The translations under genes and the position numbers were made by a program. The notes beneath the pieces were generated by a model, which saw only the letters and a list, made by a program, of their open reading frames with translations, made no database searches and was not told the DNA's origin. Shown here piece by piece: positions 31,368-42,002 of a stretch of 64,000 bases of DNA. Within the stretch, counting starts at the first letter, position 1, and every line of letters starts with the position of its first letter. Source of the DNA: Nannochloropsis oceanica (Eukaryota; Sar; Eustigmatophyceae; Eustigmatales; Monodopsidaceae); assembly GCA_004519485.1 (NCBI GenBank), contig CP038109.1, positions 768,001-832,000 on the forward strand. The letters are read 5' to 3'.

Positions 31368-34300
31368 ATGGACTTTTTGGGCACTCTACTTTGCCAAATT
31401 TCCTGCGAAAAACTTCCCACAGACTACGACCGGGCGGCCAAAGTGGAGGAGCAAGAGTATGTACCTGGTGTTGTGCGCTCGGCTTCAACGTTGCCTCTTC
31501 TGAAGTACCAGGATGACAATGATGCCGATGCCGTAAATGTTAAATTTAATGATATCCCTTACAAGAATGAGGACCACCTCGGGCGCAAGCAAGCGACCAT
31601 GCTGGCGTTGTACGGCCTCTTGATGAAGCGGTACATGCGAGAGCCCGAGATCGAGCTGGCCATGATCATCGAGCGAGGTGCCTGGGTGGGTGTACCCTTA
31701 CATGGGGTCGCTGGGCTAGAAATCTCAATCATCGAGGCAGCTAAAAAAATTCATACCCTCCTGCAAGACCATGCGCCCCTGAATTCCTTTGTCTCCATCG
31801 ACGGTGATGACTTGAGCACCCGAGCCTTTGTGGTACGAGACAACATGCTTATTTCCCCGCCCAGAGAATGGCCACAATTATCGTTTGTGACGCCTCTTCT
31901 CTCTTGTGTAGCGGACATCTGCATGATCCTTGAGGAAGATCATTTCTTTACCCTTCTCTACAACAAACGTCTCTTCTCGAGCAACATGATGGAGGCCATG
32001 ATGCGCTGCTGGGAGACGCTGCTTACCCACGCTTGTCAAGACATGTCCGTGCGACAAGATCTGGTGCCTGTCGTAAGCCCTATGGATACAAAACGAATGG
32101 TGAGCGAGTGGAATCAGACAGAGATGCTGTTCCTACCACTCCGGCAAGGCATTCATGAGCTCTTTGAGGCGCGCGTTGACGAAGCCCCGAGCCGCCTGGC
32201 AGTGGTAGGCCCCGTTTCTGAAGAGGAGAGCGATATAGACCATTATCCCGCACGCGTGCAAGAAGTCACATATGGGGAGCTCGAACAACAAGCCAACCGT
32301 TTTGCCCATCATCTGCGACGGCAGGGCCTTCAAAACGAAGACATTGTGAGCATCTTCCTGGAGAGGTCCGTGGCCTTCTACGTGGTGATGCTCGGCGTGT
32401 TAAAAGCTGGTGCTGCCTACGTCTCGATTGACACCGACTATCCCGACGACCGCATTCAATTTATGCTAGAGGATTCAGGAGCCGTGGCGCTGGTGACAAT
32501 GCAAGCTCTTGCTCCCCGTGTCCAAGCCAAGGAGGAGATGTCACATCGACCCTTCCGTTTGGTCATATTGGATGACCCCTTACATTCGGCAGCTTTGGCT
32601 CAAGAACCTCCGACACGTCTTCTCCGTACAGTGATATCTCATGCCGTGGAAGCGCCGTGCTATGTCATCTACACCTCGGGCTCGACGGGCAGACCCAAGG
32701 GCGTGCAGATTAGCCATGCTAACGCACTCAACCTCATACAGGCTGAAGCGTACATTTACGGAATTCGACCCTCAGATCGGGTCCTGCAAGGTTTCTCTCC
32801 ATCCTTTGACGCCTCGGTGGAGGAGATGTGGATGGCTCTGCATAATGGTGCGGCACTGGTGGTGGGTACTAAGGAGCTGATGCGCTCGGGTCCCGATTTT
32901 CCTCGTTACTTGGCAGTGTTAGGTGTGACTTGTCTTTCAACTGTTCCGACACTTCTCGCTACCTTGGGAGCTCTGGAATGTTGCCAAAATGGTGACAATT
33001 GGGACACACAGCTGCTCCCCAATGTTCGGATCATTATCACGGGCGGGGAAGCATGCTCTAAGGAGCTTATGGCGCGCTGGACAACTTGCGGGCGCCGCTT
33101 CTTTAACACATACGGTCCTACCGAGGCCACCGTTGTTGCCACCTACAAGGAATATGGAACTACTGCTTCTTTTGAATCCTCTGTGCACCGCATCACCATC
33201 GGCAGACCTTTGCCCAACTACCAGATCTACGTGTTGGATGCGCATTTGAACCTGCTGCCTCCTGGGGCGCTTGGGGAGCTAGTCATTGGCGGTGTTTCCG
33301 TCTCCCGTACGGGGTACCTAAACCTGGTGGACAAGACTCAGGATGTATTTAAGCCTGATCCTTTCCGATCCGGCAAATCTTGCCGCTACCCGTTGTATCA
33401 GAGTGGCGATTTGGCGCGGATCTCGCTAGCCCCAGATAGCATGGGCGAAATTGAATACTACGGGCGGACGGATGCTCAAGTCAAGATCCGCGGATACCGT
33501 GTAGAGCCTAGTGAGATTGAGGCTGTGCTATGTGGGCTGCCAGGGATTCAATGTGCAGTGATAGACGTGCAACAGCAAGGTCCTGGGACGATGAAGCAGC
33601 TTGTAGCATTTGTAGTGCCTGCGGCTGGAGATGAGGGTACCTTGTTCCTGAACACAGCTGCGGTGATGCAAGCCATGCGTGAGAAACTGCCAGCATTCAT
33701 GATTCCGTCGCACATCGAGCCGGTGACTGCCTTTCCTATCTTGCCCTCTGGTAAGCTTGACCGACGCCGCTTCCCTCAAGTCTTACGTCCCGCCTCTCGC
33801 CGAGCGTTTGGTAAAAGCTTGACGAGGTCATTGTCGCGTGTCTTGGGGGCTAGTTGTGACGTTTCTGTGGCGAGGACCGGTGGTGACGTACTAGAGGAAG
33901 AGCATGATAAGCATCGGCGCGCGGTAACGTCAGCGTTTGAGCACGTGCTAGGTCTACCAGCCAAAACACTGGCAAGCCCAAAGGCAACTGACGCGGACTT
34001 CTTCGACCTCGGTGGCAACTCGCTACTAGTCTCCATGCTGGTCACCAAGCTCCGACATAAATATCCCGCCGTTGCAGCCCGAGATATCTACAACCATAGC
34101 GCAGTAGGATCACTTTCGGATGTCCTCAGGTCTTTGAGTCCCAAAACAGCCTCAGCAGCGACATCGACGACGGCACCACAATTTGTGACACTCAATAGCG
34201 AGGAAGAGAGACCCTACGCTACTAAGCTCACTGACGGTTGCAGTCAAGTGTCGTCTGCTTCATCTCCACCTTATGTTCCATGCATGGCCACCACCATTCT

Positions 34301-36536
34301 TGCCGATCTGGTCCAACTGGCTGCCATGTACATCGTTGCGGCCTATATGGGACTTAATGGCCTAGGTGTATATCTCCTGTACTTCAACTACAAGGACTTA
34401 CCCACGCTCAAGTTGCTGGCGATGCTCACGGGCGTCTCCGTTGCCCTCATCCCGCTGGCGTTTGTGGTGTTGGTGGCGACTAAGTGGCTCATGCTCGGGC
34501 GCGTTCAGGAGGGCGACCATCCTCTATGGCAATCATACCACCTGCGCTTTTGGTTCGTGCAGTCCTTGGACAGTGTATTTCGGCTCTTTTATATGGCGTC
34601 ACTAAAGGGCACGCCTGTGGTGGCATGGTATCACTGGGCCTTAGGCTCTCGCATGGGTCGAGGCATCTATCTACAGGGCAGTCTGGAGGGATACGATCTG
34701 GTTACAATTGGGGACGGCTGCACACTCAACTGTCAAGCCAATGTGAGCGCCGTAAGCATAGAAGGGAACTACCTGAAGCTGCGCAAGGTAATTCTGGGTC
34801 GAGGCGTGACAGTGGGCGTCCGTGCCATGGTCCAGTCGGAAGTTTGCATGGACGACTACTGCAAGATCGAAGCCTTGTCTCTCGTGCCTTCGGCGACCCG
34901 CGTGCCGACTCGTCAGATTTGGGCAGGGGCGCCAATCGTTTTTGTGGGCTTTAATGAAGACATCGGCTCAGCACCAACGGGCACCAGTGGTATCATTGGA
35001 ATACTACAAATTCTGTGGGGCGTGTTTGAAAAGGTCCTGGAAGCCAGCTTTCTGATGCCCTTCCTCTACATGCTTCGTGCGGTGCCGGTGCCATCCGTAA
35101 CAGAGGATGATCCTGTGGCTACCCGCTGGCACGCGGCAGGTACGACACTGCTTCATGTCACTTGGCTCTCGATGGTATTACAGATCGGCATTTTTTTCGC
35201 CAGGACATGTCTTGTGGCAGTACTCAAGCGCCTCCTCCTGCTCGGCGGTCTGCAGGAGGAGACCACCTACCCCCTGAGGTCGTGGACATTCTTTCGACAT
35301 TGGGCAGTAGATAATCTGATGGATTCCCTGGCCGTGTACACCAAACAGCTTCGGGGAACTCTATATTTACCGCTGTGGTACCAGCTGATGGGCGCACATA
35401 TTGGGCACTATGCAGAAATTTCGGCATTTGAAAACGTTTGTGCTGAGCGTCTAACACTTGGGGACCAAGTTTTTGTGGCAGACGACGTGATGCTGGGTAT
35501 GCCGCATGTAGATAGTGGGATAGTGACGCAACAACCAGTATCAATCGGAGATCGGACCTTTGTGGGCAACAATTCAGTCGTGGAAGGCGGCACGCATTTA
35601 CCCCAAGATGTGCTTGTCGGAGTCCTGACACTGCCACCCTCACAGAGGGCAACAACTGCCCCTGGGGAGACTTTGCTTGGCTGCCCACCCTTTCGGGTAC
35701 AAAAGCGGGCTGAACTTTCGTATCATGCTATTAACACGTATACCCCACCAAGTTGGATGGTATTTGTACGCTATGTAGTGGAAGGCGTGGGGTTCCTCCT
35801 ATTACAGATCTCGTTGGCGTCATGCTTTGCTCTGCTGTACGTGTCCATGACTTGGTGCTACAACGGGAACAACAGCAGTGCCAGCCTCGTGACATACTTG
35901 CTGACGCTGCCTTTGCTTGTTATTGGGGAAGGCATAGTGGCGGCCTTCCTTACCCTGTTTTGGAAGTGGGTTGTCATAGGCCGGTACCGTGCGGGGTCGT
36001 ACCCACTGTACGGAATATATGTGTGGCGAACTGAATTTGTAGAGCGTATAGAAGAGAACCTACTGCACACCCACACTTATCCATTAATTAGCGGAACAGT
36101 ATGGATGCAACTTGTGAATCAGGCCATGGGCGTGCGGATGGGGTGTCGAGCCTATCTAGAATTTCCTTACTTTTGCGAACCTGACCTTTGCACCGTGGGT
36201 GATTATTGCAACATGGAACGCACGGCTTCCTTACAAGCGCATTTGTTTCAGGATCGCGTGCGAACAACGGGTCCCGTCAAAGTGGGCAACTTTTGCAGCT
36301 TGGGTTCGGACTCGGTGGTCCTGTTGGGTGCAGTACTGGGGGACCACTGTGCCTTGAGCTCCATGTCGTTAGTCCTGCGGTCCGAGGAGTTGCCTTCACA
36401 TACGCAATGGCACGGCTTGCCCGCCGTCAAATTGCTGCCAGGGGTTCGGGACGCGCGGAAATACAATGATGAGGAAGTGCAGGAGGCCGGAGCAGTTGCG
36501 GTGGAAGCGGCGGGTAGAGTAAGAGAGGGCAAGTAA
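31368..36536 (+). CDS. Pls/PosA-type NRPS: lysine-type adenylation domain, carrier, six membrane helices, three tandem C-terminal domains
   Basis: One intronless frame of 1722 residues. Residues 1-250 look like the end of a condensation-type domain, with the linker SEWNQTEMLFLP, and lack HHxxxDG. The adenylation domain (250-800) has every core motif: LKAGAAYVSID, YTSGSTGRPKG, NTYGPTEATV, YQSGDLARI, GRTDAQVKIRGYRVEPSEIE and LPSGKLDRR. Its pocket residues read D-A-E-S-I-G-T-V-V-K, very close to the lysine code D-A-E-S-I-G-S-V-A-K that I recall for a bacitracin module. A carrier domain follows with FFDLGGNSLL (Ser near 882). After it, three membrane hairpins alternate with three related soluble domains, each with GTP/GTL or GTV...W then GARIG-like and IGD-like motifs. 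This is the layout of the epsilon-poly-L-lysine synthetase Pls. The product is inferred, not shown. Confidence 0.9.
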   Translation: MDFLGTLLCQISCEKLPTDYDRAAKVEEQEYVPGVVRSASTLPLLKYQDDNDADAVNVKFNDIPYKNEDHLGRKQATMLALYGLLMKRYMREPEIELAMIIERGAWVGVPLHGVAGLEISIIEAAKKIHTLLQDHAPLNSFVSIDGDDLSTRAFVVRDNMLISPPREWPQLSFVTPLLSCVADICMILEEDHFFTLLYNKRLFSSNMMEAMMRCWETLLTHACQDMSVRQDLVPVVSPMDTKRMVSEWNQTEMLFLPLRQGIHELFEARVDEAPSRLAVVGPVSEEESDIDHYPARVQEVTYGELEQQANRFAHHLRRQGLQNEDIVSIFLERSVAFYVVMLGVLKAGAAYVSIDTDYPDDRIQFMLEDSGAVALVTMQALAPRVQAKEEMSHRPFRLVILDDPLHSAALAQEPPTRLLRTVISHAVEAPCYVIYTSGSTGRPKGVQISHANALNLIQAEAYIYGIRPSDRVLQGFSPSFDASVEEMWMALHNGAALVVGTKELMRSGPDFPRYLAVLGVTCLSTVPTLLATLGALECCQNGDNWDTQLLPNVRIIITGGEACSKELMARWTTCGRRFFNTYGPTEATVVATYKEYGTTASFESSVHRITIGRPLPNYQIYVLDAHLNLLPPGALGELVIGGVSVSRTGYLNLVDKTQDVFKPDPFRSGKSCRYPLYQSGDLARISLAPDSMGEIEYYGRTDAQVKIRGYRVEPSEIEAVLCGLPGIQCAVIDVQQQGPGTMKQLVAFVVPAAGDEGTLFLNTAAVMQAMREKLPAFMIPSHIEPVTAFPILPSGKLDRRRFPQVLRPASRRAFGKSLTRSLSRVLGASCDVSVARTGGDVLEEEHDKHRRAVTSAFEHVLGLPAKTLASPKATDADFFDLGGNSLLVSMLVTKLRHKYPAVAARDIYNHSAVGSLSDVLRSLSPKTASAATSTTAPQFVTLNSEEERPYATKLTDGCSQVSSASSPPYVPCMATTILADLVQLAAMYIVAAYMGLNGLGVYLLYFNYKDLPTLKLLAMLTGVSVALIPLAFVVLVATKWLMLGRVQEGDHPLWQSYHLRFWFVQSLDSVFRLFYMASLKGTPVVAWYHWALGSRMGRGIYLQGSLEGYDLVTIGDGCTLNCQANVSAVSIEGNYLKLRKVILGRGVTVGVRAMVQSEVCMDDYCKIEALSLVPSATRVPTRQIWAGAPIVFVGFNEDIGSAPTGTSGIIGILQILWGVFEKVLEASFLMPFLYMLRAVPVPSVTEDDPVATRWHAAGTTLLHVTWLSMVLQIGIFFARTCLVAVLKRLLLLGGLQEETTYPLRSWTFFRHWAVDNLMDSLAVYTKQLRGTLYLPLWYQLMGAHIGHYAEISAFENVCAERLTLGDQVFVADDVMLGMPHVDSGIVTQQPVSIGDRTFVGNNSVVEGGTHLPQDVLVGVLTLPPSQRATTAPGETLLGCPPFRVQKRAELSYHAINTYTPPSWMVFVRYVVEGVGFLLLQISLASCFALLYVSMTWCYNGNNSSASLVTYLLTLPLLVIGEGIVAAFLTLFWKWVVIGRYRAGSYPLYGIYVWRTEFVERIEENLLHTHTYPLISGTVWMQLVNQAMGVRMGCRAYLEFPYFCEPDLCTVGDYCNMERTASLQAHLFQDRVRTTGPVKVGNFCSLGSDSVVLLGAVLGDHCALSSMSLVLRSEELPSHTQWHGLPAVKLLPGVRDARKYNDEEVQEAGAVAVEAAGRVREGK

Positions 36537-36850
36537 GAACTAATAAGGGAGAGGCGGGGAGGTGTCGGTCGTGACGAATAAACGTAAAATATGTGTAAAG
36601 TTGTGGCGAAGATAGAGATTGATAAGTAAGAATAAAGCGGGAAGGACACGCGAGCCAAACATTGGAAACTAGGCAAATAAGTGCAGTCATGGTGGGAAAT
36701 GAGGAGCACCGAGGAAATAATGGACTTTTTTTTTAACAACAGTACAGTTGACAGAGCCCCTTGTTCTTTACTTTACCGGCTTTTTTTGTGCTTCCTATAA
36801 CAAGCCAGTGTTAATCGTACATGCTCGCGGATTTTTAATACCGGGTTACA
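36537..36850. other. Convergent intergenic region
   Basis: A 314-bp spacer between the stops of the Pls-like gene and the prenyltransferase. It is AT-rich with a run of T near 36726. I see nothing else. Confidence 0.5.
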
Positions 36851-37984
36851 TTACACTCTTCCGTGATCTGCTTTCCCACCTTGTTGCTCTGTTGTTGCAG
36901 CAGCTGCCGGCTTGCATTCCGTCACTCTGCCAAAGCGCCTTCTCCTCCGTCCATAGCTTTCCAAGGCCGCAAGCAAATTTTCTTGCCTAAAATCGGGCCA
37001 CAAGGCCTCTGAAACAAAGAATTCGGAGTATGCGCATTCAAAAAGCATAAAATTGGACCATCGCTGCTCTCCAGATGTGCGGACAACTAGGTCTGGAGGA
37101 CGAAGGATTCCCTTTTGATGAGTTGATAGTCGTGACTCAAACAAGGTCTCATCAATCTCTTCCGGGTGGACCTCGCCCGTAGCCACTTGTTTAGCCAAGG
37201 CGCGACATGCCTGGACAATGTCATCGCGTCCACCGTAGCTTAACGCCAAGCACACCGTCATTCCATCCTCCTGTGTGTAGCCCGCAGTCTCTGCCTCGGC
37301 CCGTGTTACCAGCGCCTGAAGGCTTAGGGGGAGTCGGTGCATTTGCCCAATCACGACAAGGCGGATGCGGTTCTTGTGAGCATACTCCAGGTTAGCTCGG
37401 AGAGAATTCTCAATGCAGCCCAGGATTATGATGATCTCGGCTTGGGGCCGGCTCCAATTTTCCGTGCTGAGGCAATAGAGGGTCACTGTGCGAATGCCCA
37501 AGGCCTGCGATAATATCCATTGGAGTGGTTGGAACGTTGAGGATTAGATTTCTATATTGTGACGCAAATTCGTGTAACATGCACCCTCATCCTCTCGTCG
37601 TTTCTTACACGAAACTCTCCCAACCCTCTCTCCAGATTCCTTCCTCACCTGGCACGTCTTCAGGACGTCGAACGCCCTTTGGGTCCCCTCCATGTGCCCC
37701 GCGCCACGCGGCAACCCCCGCTGCTGCGCCCAACGTCCATTACCGTCTAATACCAAGGCTAAATGTTCAGGCACGACAACACTAGGTGGCAAGGCCGTGC
37801 GAGCGGCTTTGAGATGGCGATGAAGATGGAGGTTGCGATGCAGGAACCTTCTACTGTATGGTAGAGGCTGCAGAAATTGAAAGGCATCCACAGACAGGAC
37901 AAAGTACAGGAAGATGAGGGAAATTACTACGGAGGAGGACGGATGCAGCGCTGGTGATGGTCTTGATTTTAGTCGCGGCGGCAT
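36851..37984 (-). CDS. cis-prenyltransferase (undecaprenyl/dehydrodolichyl diphosphate synthase family)
   Basis: Two exons: 37984-37649 and 37504-36851; 329 residues. Conserved regions are intact: LVLDGNGRWAQQRGLPRGAG with the catalytic Asp of DGNGRWA, then TLYCLSTENWSRP, LSYGGRDDIVQA and RTSGEQRWSNFMLFECAYSE with the RxSGE substrate site. The enzyme condenses isopentenyl diphosphate in cis to make polyprenyl diphosphates. The N-terminus has a hydrophobic segment (VVISLIFLYFVLSVDA) cut before FQFLQP, so a plastid location is likely, rather than the ER-bound dolichol enzyme. The chain length made cannot be read from the sequence. The C-terminal tail is Ala/Gln-rich and divergent. Confidence 0.92.
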
Positions 37985-38359
37985 TGCGTGGTCTGTGTGT
38001 AATTGTGGTACAACTTATGATGTGCGTGAAAGGCAGACAACCTTTAGTTGAATTTAAAGCTAGGTAGACTCCGCCTTGGCCCTCCATGCTGCAGCTCTTT
38101 TTCCTTGCTTGCCCTAATATGCAGGACAGATGTTATCCCAATGTGTGTGGAGTGATGTTGGTGTACAGGTGATTTAAAGGGCGGGCGTGATCCGGGCAAG
38201 TATTGGAAGGGGGAGGAGGTTGTGCACGTATCGTCTGCGCTCGGGCAAGTCCATGGTTAGTTTTAAAAGGAATAACAAAACGAAGCGAGAAGGACTTGAG
38301 CATACAATTTCATTTCCCCTTCATGTCGTCAATTAATTTCTTGCCCTCACGGCTCATCA
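37985..38359. other. Intergenic between two minus-strand genes
   Basis: A 375-bp spacer with the prenyltransferase promoter and the 3' flank of the next minus-strand gene. No gene is seen. Confidence 0.5.
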
Positions 38360-39392
38360 CTACACCGTGCACTTAAACTCCTGGGAATAATACTGGCCCA
38401 TCGCAGGATCACATGATAAGGGAAAGCCCGCCGCCAACCACCCCTTAGATGCCAATCCATCCGCCAATGCATTCATCAATCTCATATTATCCACATCTCT
38501 ACCCACGCTTGCCTGCAGCACACTGCTATACCCACTGCTACCTCCGTCCCCGCCAAATCGGAAATACAAATCGTCGTCCTTCGACTGGAACGCGGCACGG
38601 AGCACATCGCTTCGAGAACCCCCACGGGCCTTAGACAAGCGGCCTCCGACGCGGACGACCACTTCTTGAAGCTCAGACAGGGCTTGCTCTTGGCTTTTGT
38701 GGAGGGGGAAACGCAGAGGCACGCCCTTGGCAGAGGAGAAGGCGAGGGGGCTGTCTTTTTCCTCGTCTTCGTCGGTGGCAAGTTTGCCATTTCTGTCAAT
38801 AGGAGAAAAAAGAAATGGATTATGACAAACTGACACAATTTTCAATGCTGTATTAGAAGAACAAGTATAATGAAGGAATCTATCTCGTCGAAGCTTTTCC
38901 TACCACCCTCCTATTATTCCTTCCACGTACTTGACGGGCAACACTACCCGCTCGGTGGCCTGGGCATCGCGCGCCATGGTCCCGCCCTTGATCACTGGAA
39001 TAACTGCCGCCTGTAGAGAGGGTATGCAGAGGAGGGAGGAAGGGTGAGATGATTGATGCCTACGTACTGCGTAATTTAACTTTCCCATACTTTCCTCCCC
39101 CTTCCCTTTTCCTCCCCCTTCCTGTTTCGCTTCCTTCATCCTTCTTGCTTTCCACACTTCAACGTACCGCAGCTAGTGCGCTCTTGAGCACGAAATCCGC
39201 CCGGCTCCATTTGGAGTAGAATCGCTCCGCCATCATGCGCGTCGTCGTGGCCTTCACTTGGCGGCGGCCGCTGCTGCTGTGACAGCAAGGAGGGACAAAG
39301 GCGAGCGTCGTGCTCCAAAAGGCAGCCATCAAAAGGCATAGGAAAAGAGAGGTCAAAAGCCTGGATGACAGGAGCAACGTGAGGCTGGCCAT
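38360..39392 (-). CDS. Unknown plastid-type protein with signal peptide
   Basis: Three exons: 39392-39168, 39010-38931 and 38792-38360; 245 residues. The N-terminus is a long hydrophobic signal (LLTSLFLCLLMAAFW) ending TLA before FVPP, then a basic stretch with MMAERFYSKWSRADFVLKSA. The middle is Lys/Glu-rich, and the C-terminal half has SELQEVVVRVGGRLSKARGG, DDLYFRFGGDGG and CDPAMGQYYSQEFKCTV. Phases across the two introns agree, and the second intron uses an internal GTACGTGG donor. I do not recognise the family. The tone (short, plastid-targeted, no membrane helix in the mature part) suggests a soluble or lumen-associated plastid protein of algae. Confidence 0.72.
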
Positions 39393-39626
39393 GATATTTA
39401 TTTGCGGGTGTATCCTGTGTCTTGTGTGCATGAGGATGTCGCCACGATTTGTGAGCTCAAGAGCCGGTTTGGACACCACCAGCCTGCAAGCCCCTTCTCA
39501 CAAAGCAGCAGTAAGCTTCCTGCAAGTCCATTCATTGAGCTTCTCACGCTCTTTATCCCGTCTCCGCTCGTCCATACCCGGCACACACATCCATAGAGGC
39601 CCGGTGCAAACACACAAACGCACGCC
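39393..39626. promoter_or_regulatory. Short divergent promoter region
   Basis: Only 234 bp separate the start of the plastid protein (-) from that of the FAD monooxygenase (+), so the two promoters must overlap or be shared. No motif stands out. Confidence 0.5.
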
Positions 39627-41694
39627 ATGACGACGTCGGGCGAGACAACAGGCCAGAAGTTGCATCCCGAAGACCGGCACTTCATTATTGTGGGGGCGGG
39701 CCCCGTGGGTCTCCTGGCCGCAATCCTTCTGGTCCAAGAGATCGACGCCCTTCAGGTAAAACACACACGCCTCAAGGATGGCATCACCGTACACTCTTGT
39801 CCAGAAGATAGAGGTGGTATGTCGTTGTTGATGTTAAGCCTTACTCGCCGAAGAGAGTTTGCATCAACATGGCCCGCCCTCCCGCCCTCCTTGCACCCTC
39901 CTTCAAACCCTTCCTTACGCACATGTATTCCCGCATCACCACATCACACACCAAAATAGGTGACAATATACGAATCTCGTGATGGCCTCATTACGGATCT
40001 GCAAGAGAGCTATCCCGTTGGCGTCAACCCTCGAGGGGCCAGGGCGTTGGATCGGGCTAGGCCCGACATGGCCATTGCCCTGCGCAAACGGGGCGTCATG
40101 GTTGATGCCTGGAAGATTTATGCTGGCAGACGGATGATCGCTGAGGTACCATCGGGCTTGGTGGTGGGTACTACGCGGAGCATGATTAACGAGATGTTGT
40201 ATGAGGAGGTCCGGAAGCATTTTCGAGGACGGATTGAAATCAAGTGGGGGCATCGCCTCAAGTCCTTGGACTTGCTCGAACGCCGCTTGGTCTTTGACGT
40301 AAAACAGCCAGCGACGGATCCTGACCTGGCACGGACATATGAGGAAGTGACGGTGGAGGGAGGGGGGGCAAGAATGTTGGCATGCGATGGGGTCTGGAGC
40401 GAGGTGCGTGCGTTTGCAGAGAACCACGTGGAGGGCTTCAAGAGTCAAATCACTCCCTGGGGGGTTCAATTTCGACTGCTCTTTTCTAAACCTGGTGCGG
40501 GAGCCTTGGCGCCGTACCTGAAACCTGAGAATCACTATGTAATGAGCGGGATCTACGTGTCAATCATTGAGGGCAACGTGTGGGTCATGGGCTTAGGGAT
40601 AGATGATGGTCTTCCTGCCCAAACCCGAGATCTCCTTCTCGCCACGGAATCGACGCCTACACGTGTGGCGGCCTTGCGGGCATATGTCACGAAGAAGGCA
40701 CCCTTGGCGGCCCCATTCTTGACGGAGGAGGATTTGAGTATGTATTTTAAGAGGAGGAGCTTTCGCGGAGCGATGGTGAAGGTTAACCGACTTAATCTTG
40801 GGGAGTGGGGCGTGTTGCTGGGTGGTACGTACAGAGGCGTGGGAGAACAAGAAGGGGAAATGATGAAGAGGGGGAGGGGCAATGGATTTGATTCCATGTT
40901 TTTTGCGTCGAGTACATGAGTAAATGTGACGTGTTTAAAAAAGGTCAGATATTATTTTTGTTATTTTGACTTATCCCTCTTTTGGTCGGGGCTCCTCTGT
41001 CCCCTGATGCGGCTCATTCCATCAATACTCTTTCAGTGAAGGATTTAGGGCCCAGGCGTCACAGACGATTCTGCACAGTGACCTTAAGAACCACTCCATC
41101 CCCCTTGCTGACGTACTCTCCTCCGCCCTTCCCACACAACCATACGCAGACGCCGCACACTGCGTCATTCCTCCCATCGGCGAAGGATTTAATTCCGGGG
41201 CGGAGGATGTGGAAGTCCTCATGGATGCCATGCACCACGACCTCGACCACCCCTTCAGCAAATACAACGAGTGGCGTCTCCCCGATTTGCACGCCCTGCA
41301 TGAACTGGCTTTCGATGTCAATCAATCGAATTTTGGAAATTTAGGCCCGGAAAAGATAAGTCGGTTGATAACTTCGATGATGGTAGGGCTTGCCAAGAGC
41401 TGCGGGGTGTTCAGGACAACGTGGGAAGACATGAGTTTTGGCGCGGATGCCTTCCCGCCCAAATCGTACCTGGAAATCGGGAGTGTGTGGCGGTGGCAGC
41501 GCTTGTTTCTTCTACCGCTGGCAAGGATAATTGTGTGGCCTATGTATTTATTGGTTTGGGTGGTGATGCGGCCGGTACAATTGATGTGGACGGTGATGAC
41601 GGGCCCTAATCGAGGAGGAGGAGGAGGAGGAGAAGGAGGAGGAGGAGAGAGAGGAAGAGGAGGAGACGGGACTCAGAAGTCGAAGCGGGCGTGA
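39627..41694 (+). CDS. FAD-dependent monooxygenase, kynurenine-3-monooxygenase-like
   Basis: Three exons: 39627-39755, 39960-40824 and 41150-41694; 512 residues. The Rossmann FAD site is HFIIVGAGPVGLLAAILL (GxGxxG at residues 23-28). The DG motif is LACDGVWSEVR. The second FAD site is GVLLGDAAHCVIPPIGEGFN, rebuilt across the last intron (Gly331-Asp332). A C-terminal membrane segment (LLPLARIIVWPMYLLVWVV) and the substrate-side region SYPVGVNPRG are in the style of kynurenine 3-monooxygenase, which sits on the outer mitochondrial membrane and hydroxylates kynurenine with NADPH and oxygen. Other aromatic hydroxylases of the UbiH/PHBH class cannot be excluded. The C-terminus is a Gly-rich run from GGA codons. 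Confidence 0.85.
41006..41058 (+). pseudogene. Possible decayed copy of the monooxygenase GDAAH exon inside its own intron
   Basis: Inside the last intron a 53-bp stretch reads DAAHSI in one frame and resembles the start of the real exon at 41149-41202. About 17 of the first 25 bases match, then GAAGGATTTA recurs at the equivalent place after one base of indel. It lacks a good acceptor and is out of frame after the indel. It looks like a decayed exon duplicate, or chance. Confidence 0.4.
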
Positions 41695-42002
41695 CGATAA
41701 CGACAAAGCACAGCGGAATTTAACGGCAAGAATTTATACAAGTAACAATGGCGCTGCAAAAATTGAAATATTATCGACAACACGACCCATGCACGCGCAA
41801 GACTTAAAGAAACTATATATCAAGCTGCACTTATCCACTCATTTGAACAAATACACGGGACTATCTTCCGTTTTCTTCTTCTTTGCGTCCCATTGGCATA
41901 TGCCACGGGCTGCTTGTCGGTCCAGGGCTTGCTGTACACTAGCTATGTCCTCGTCCTTCTCTTTGAATCATTAAACTCTACCTCCCCTCTTACACCCTCC
42001 AC
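41695..42002. other. Convergent intergenic region
   Basis: A 308-bp AT-rich spacer between the stops of the monooxygenase (+) and DNA ligase I (-). I see nothing else. Confidence 0.5.
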
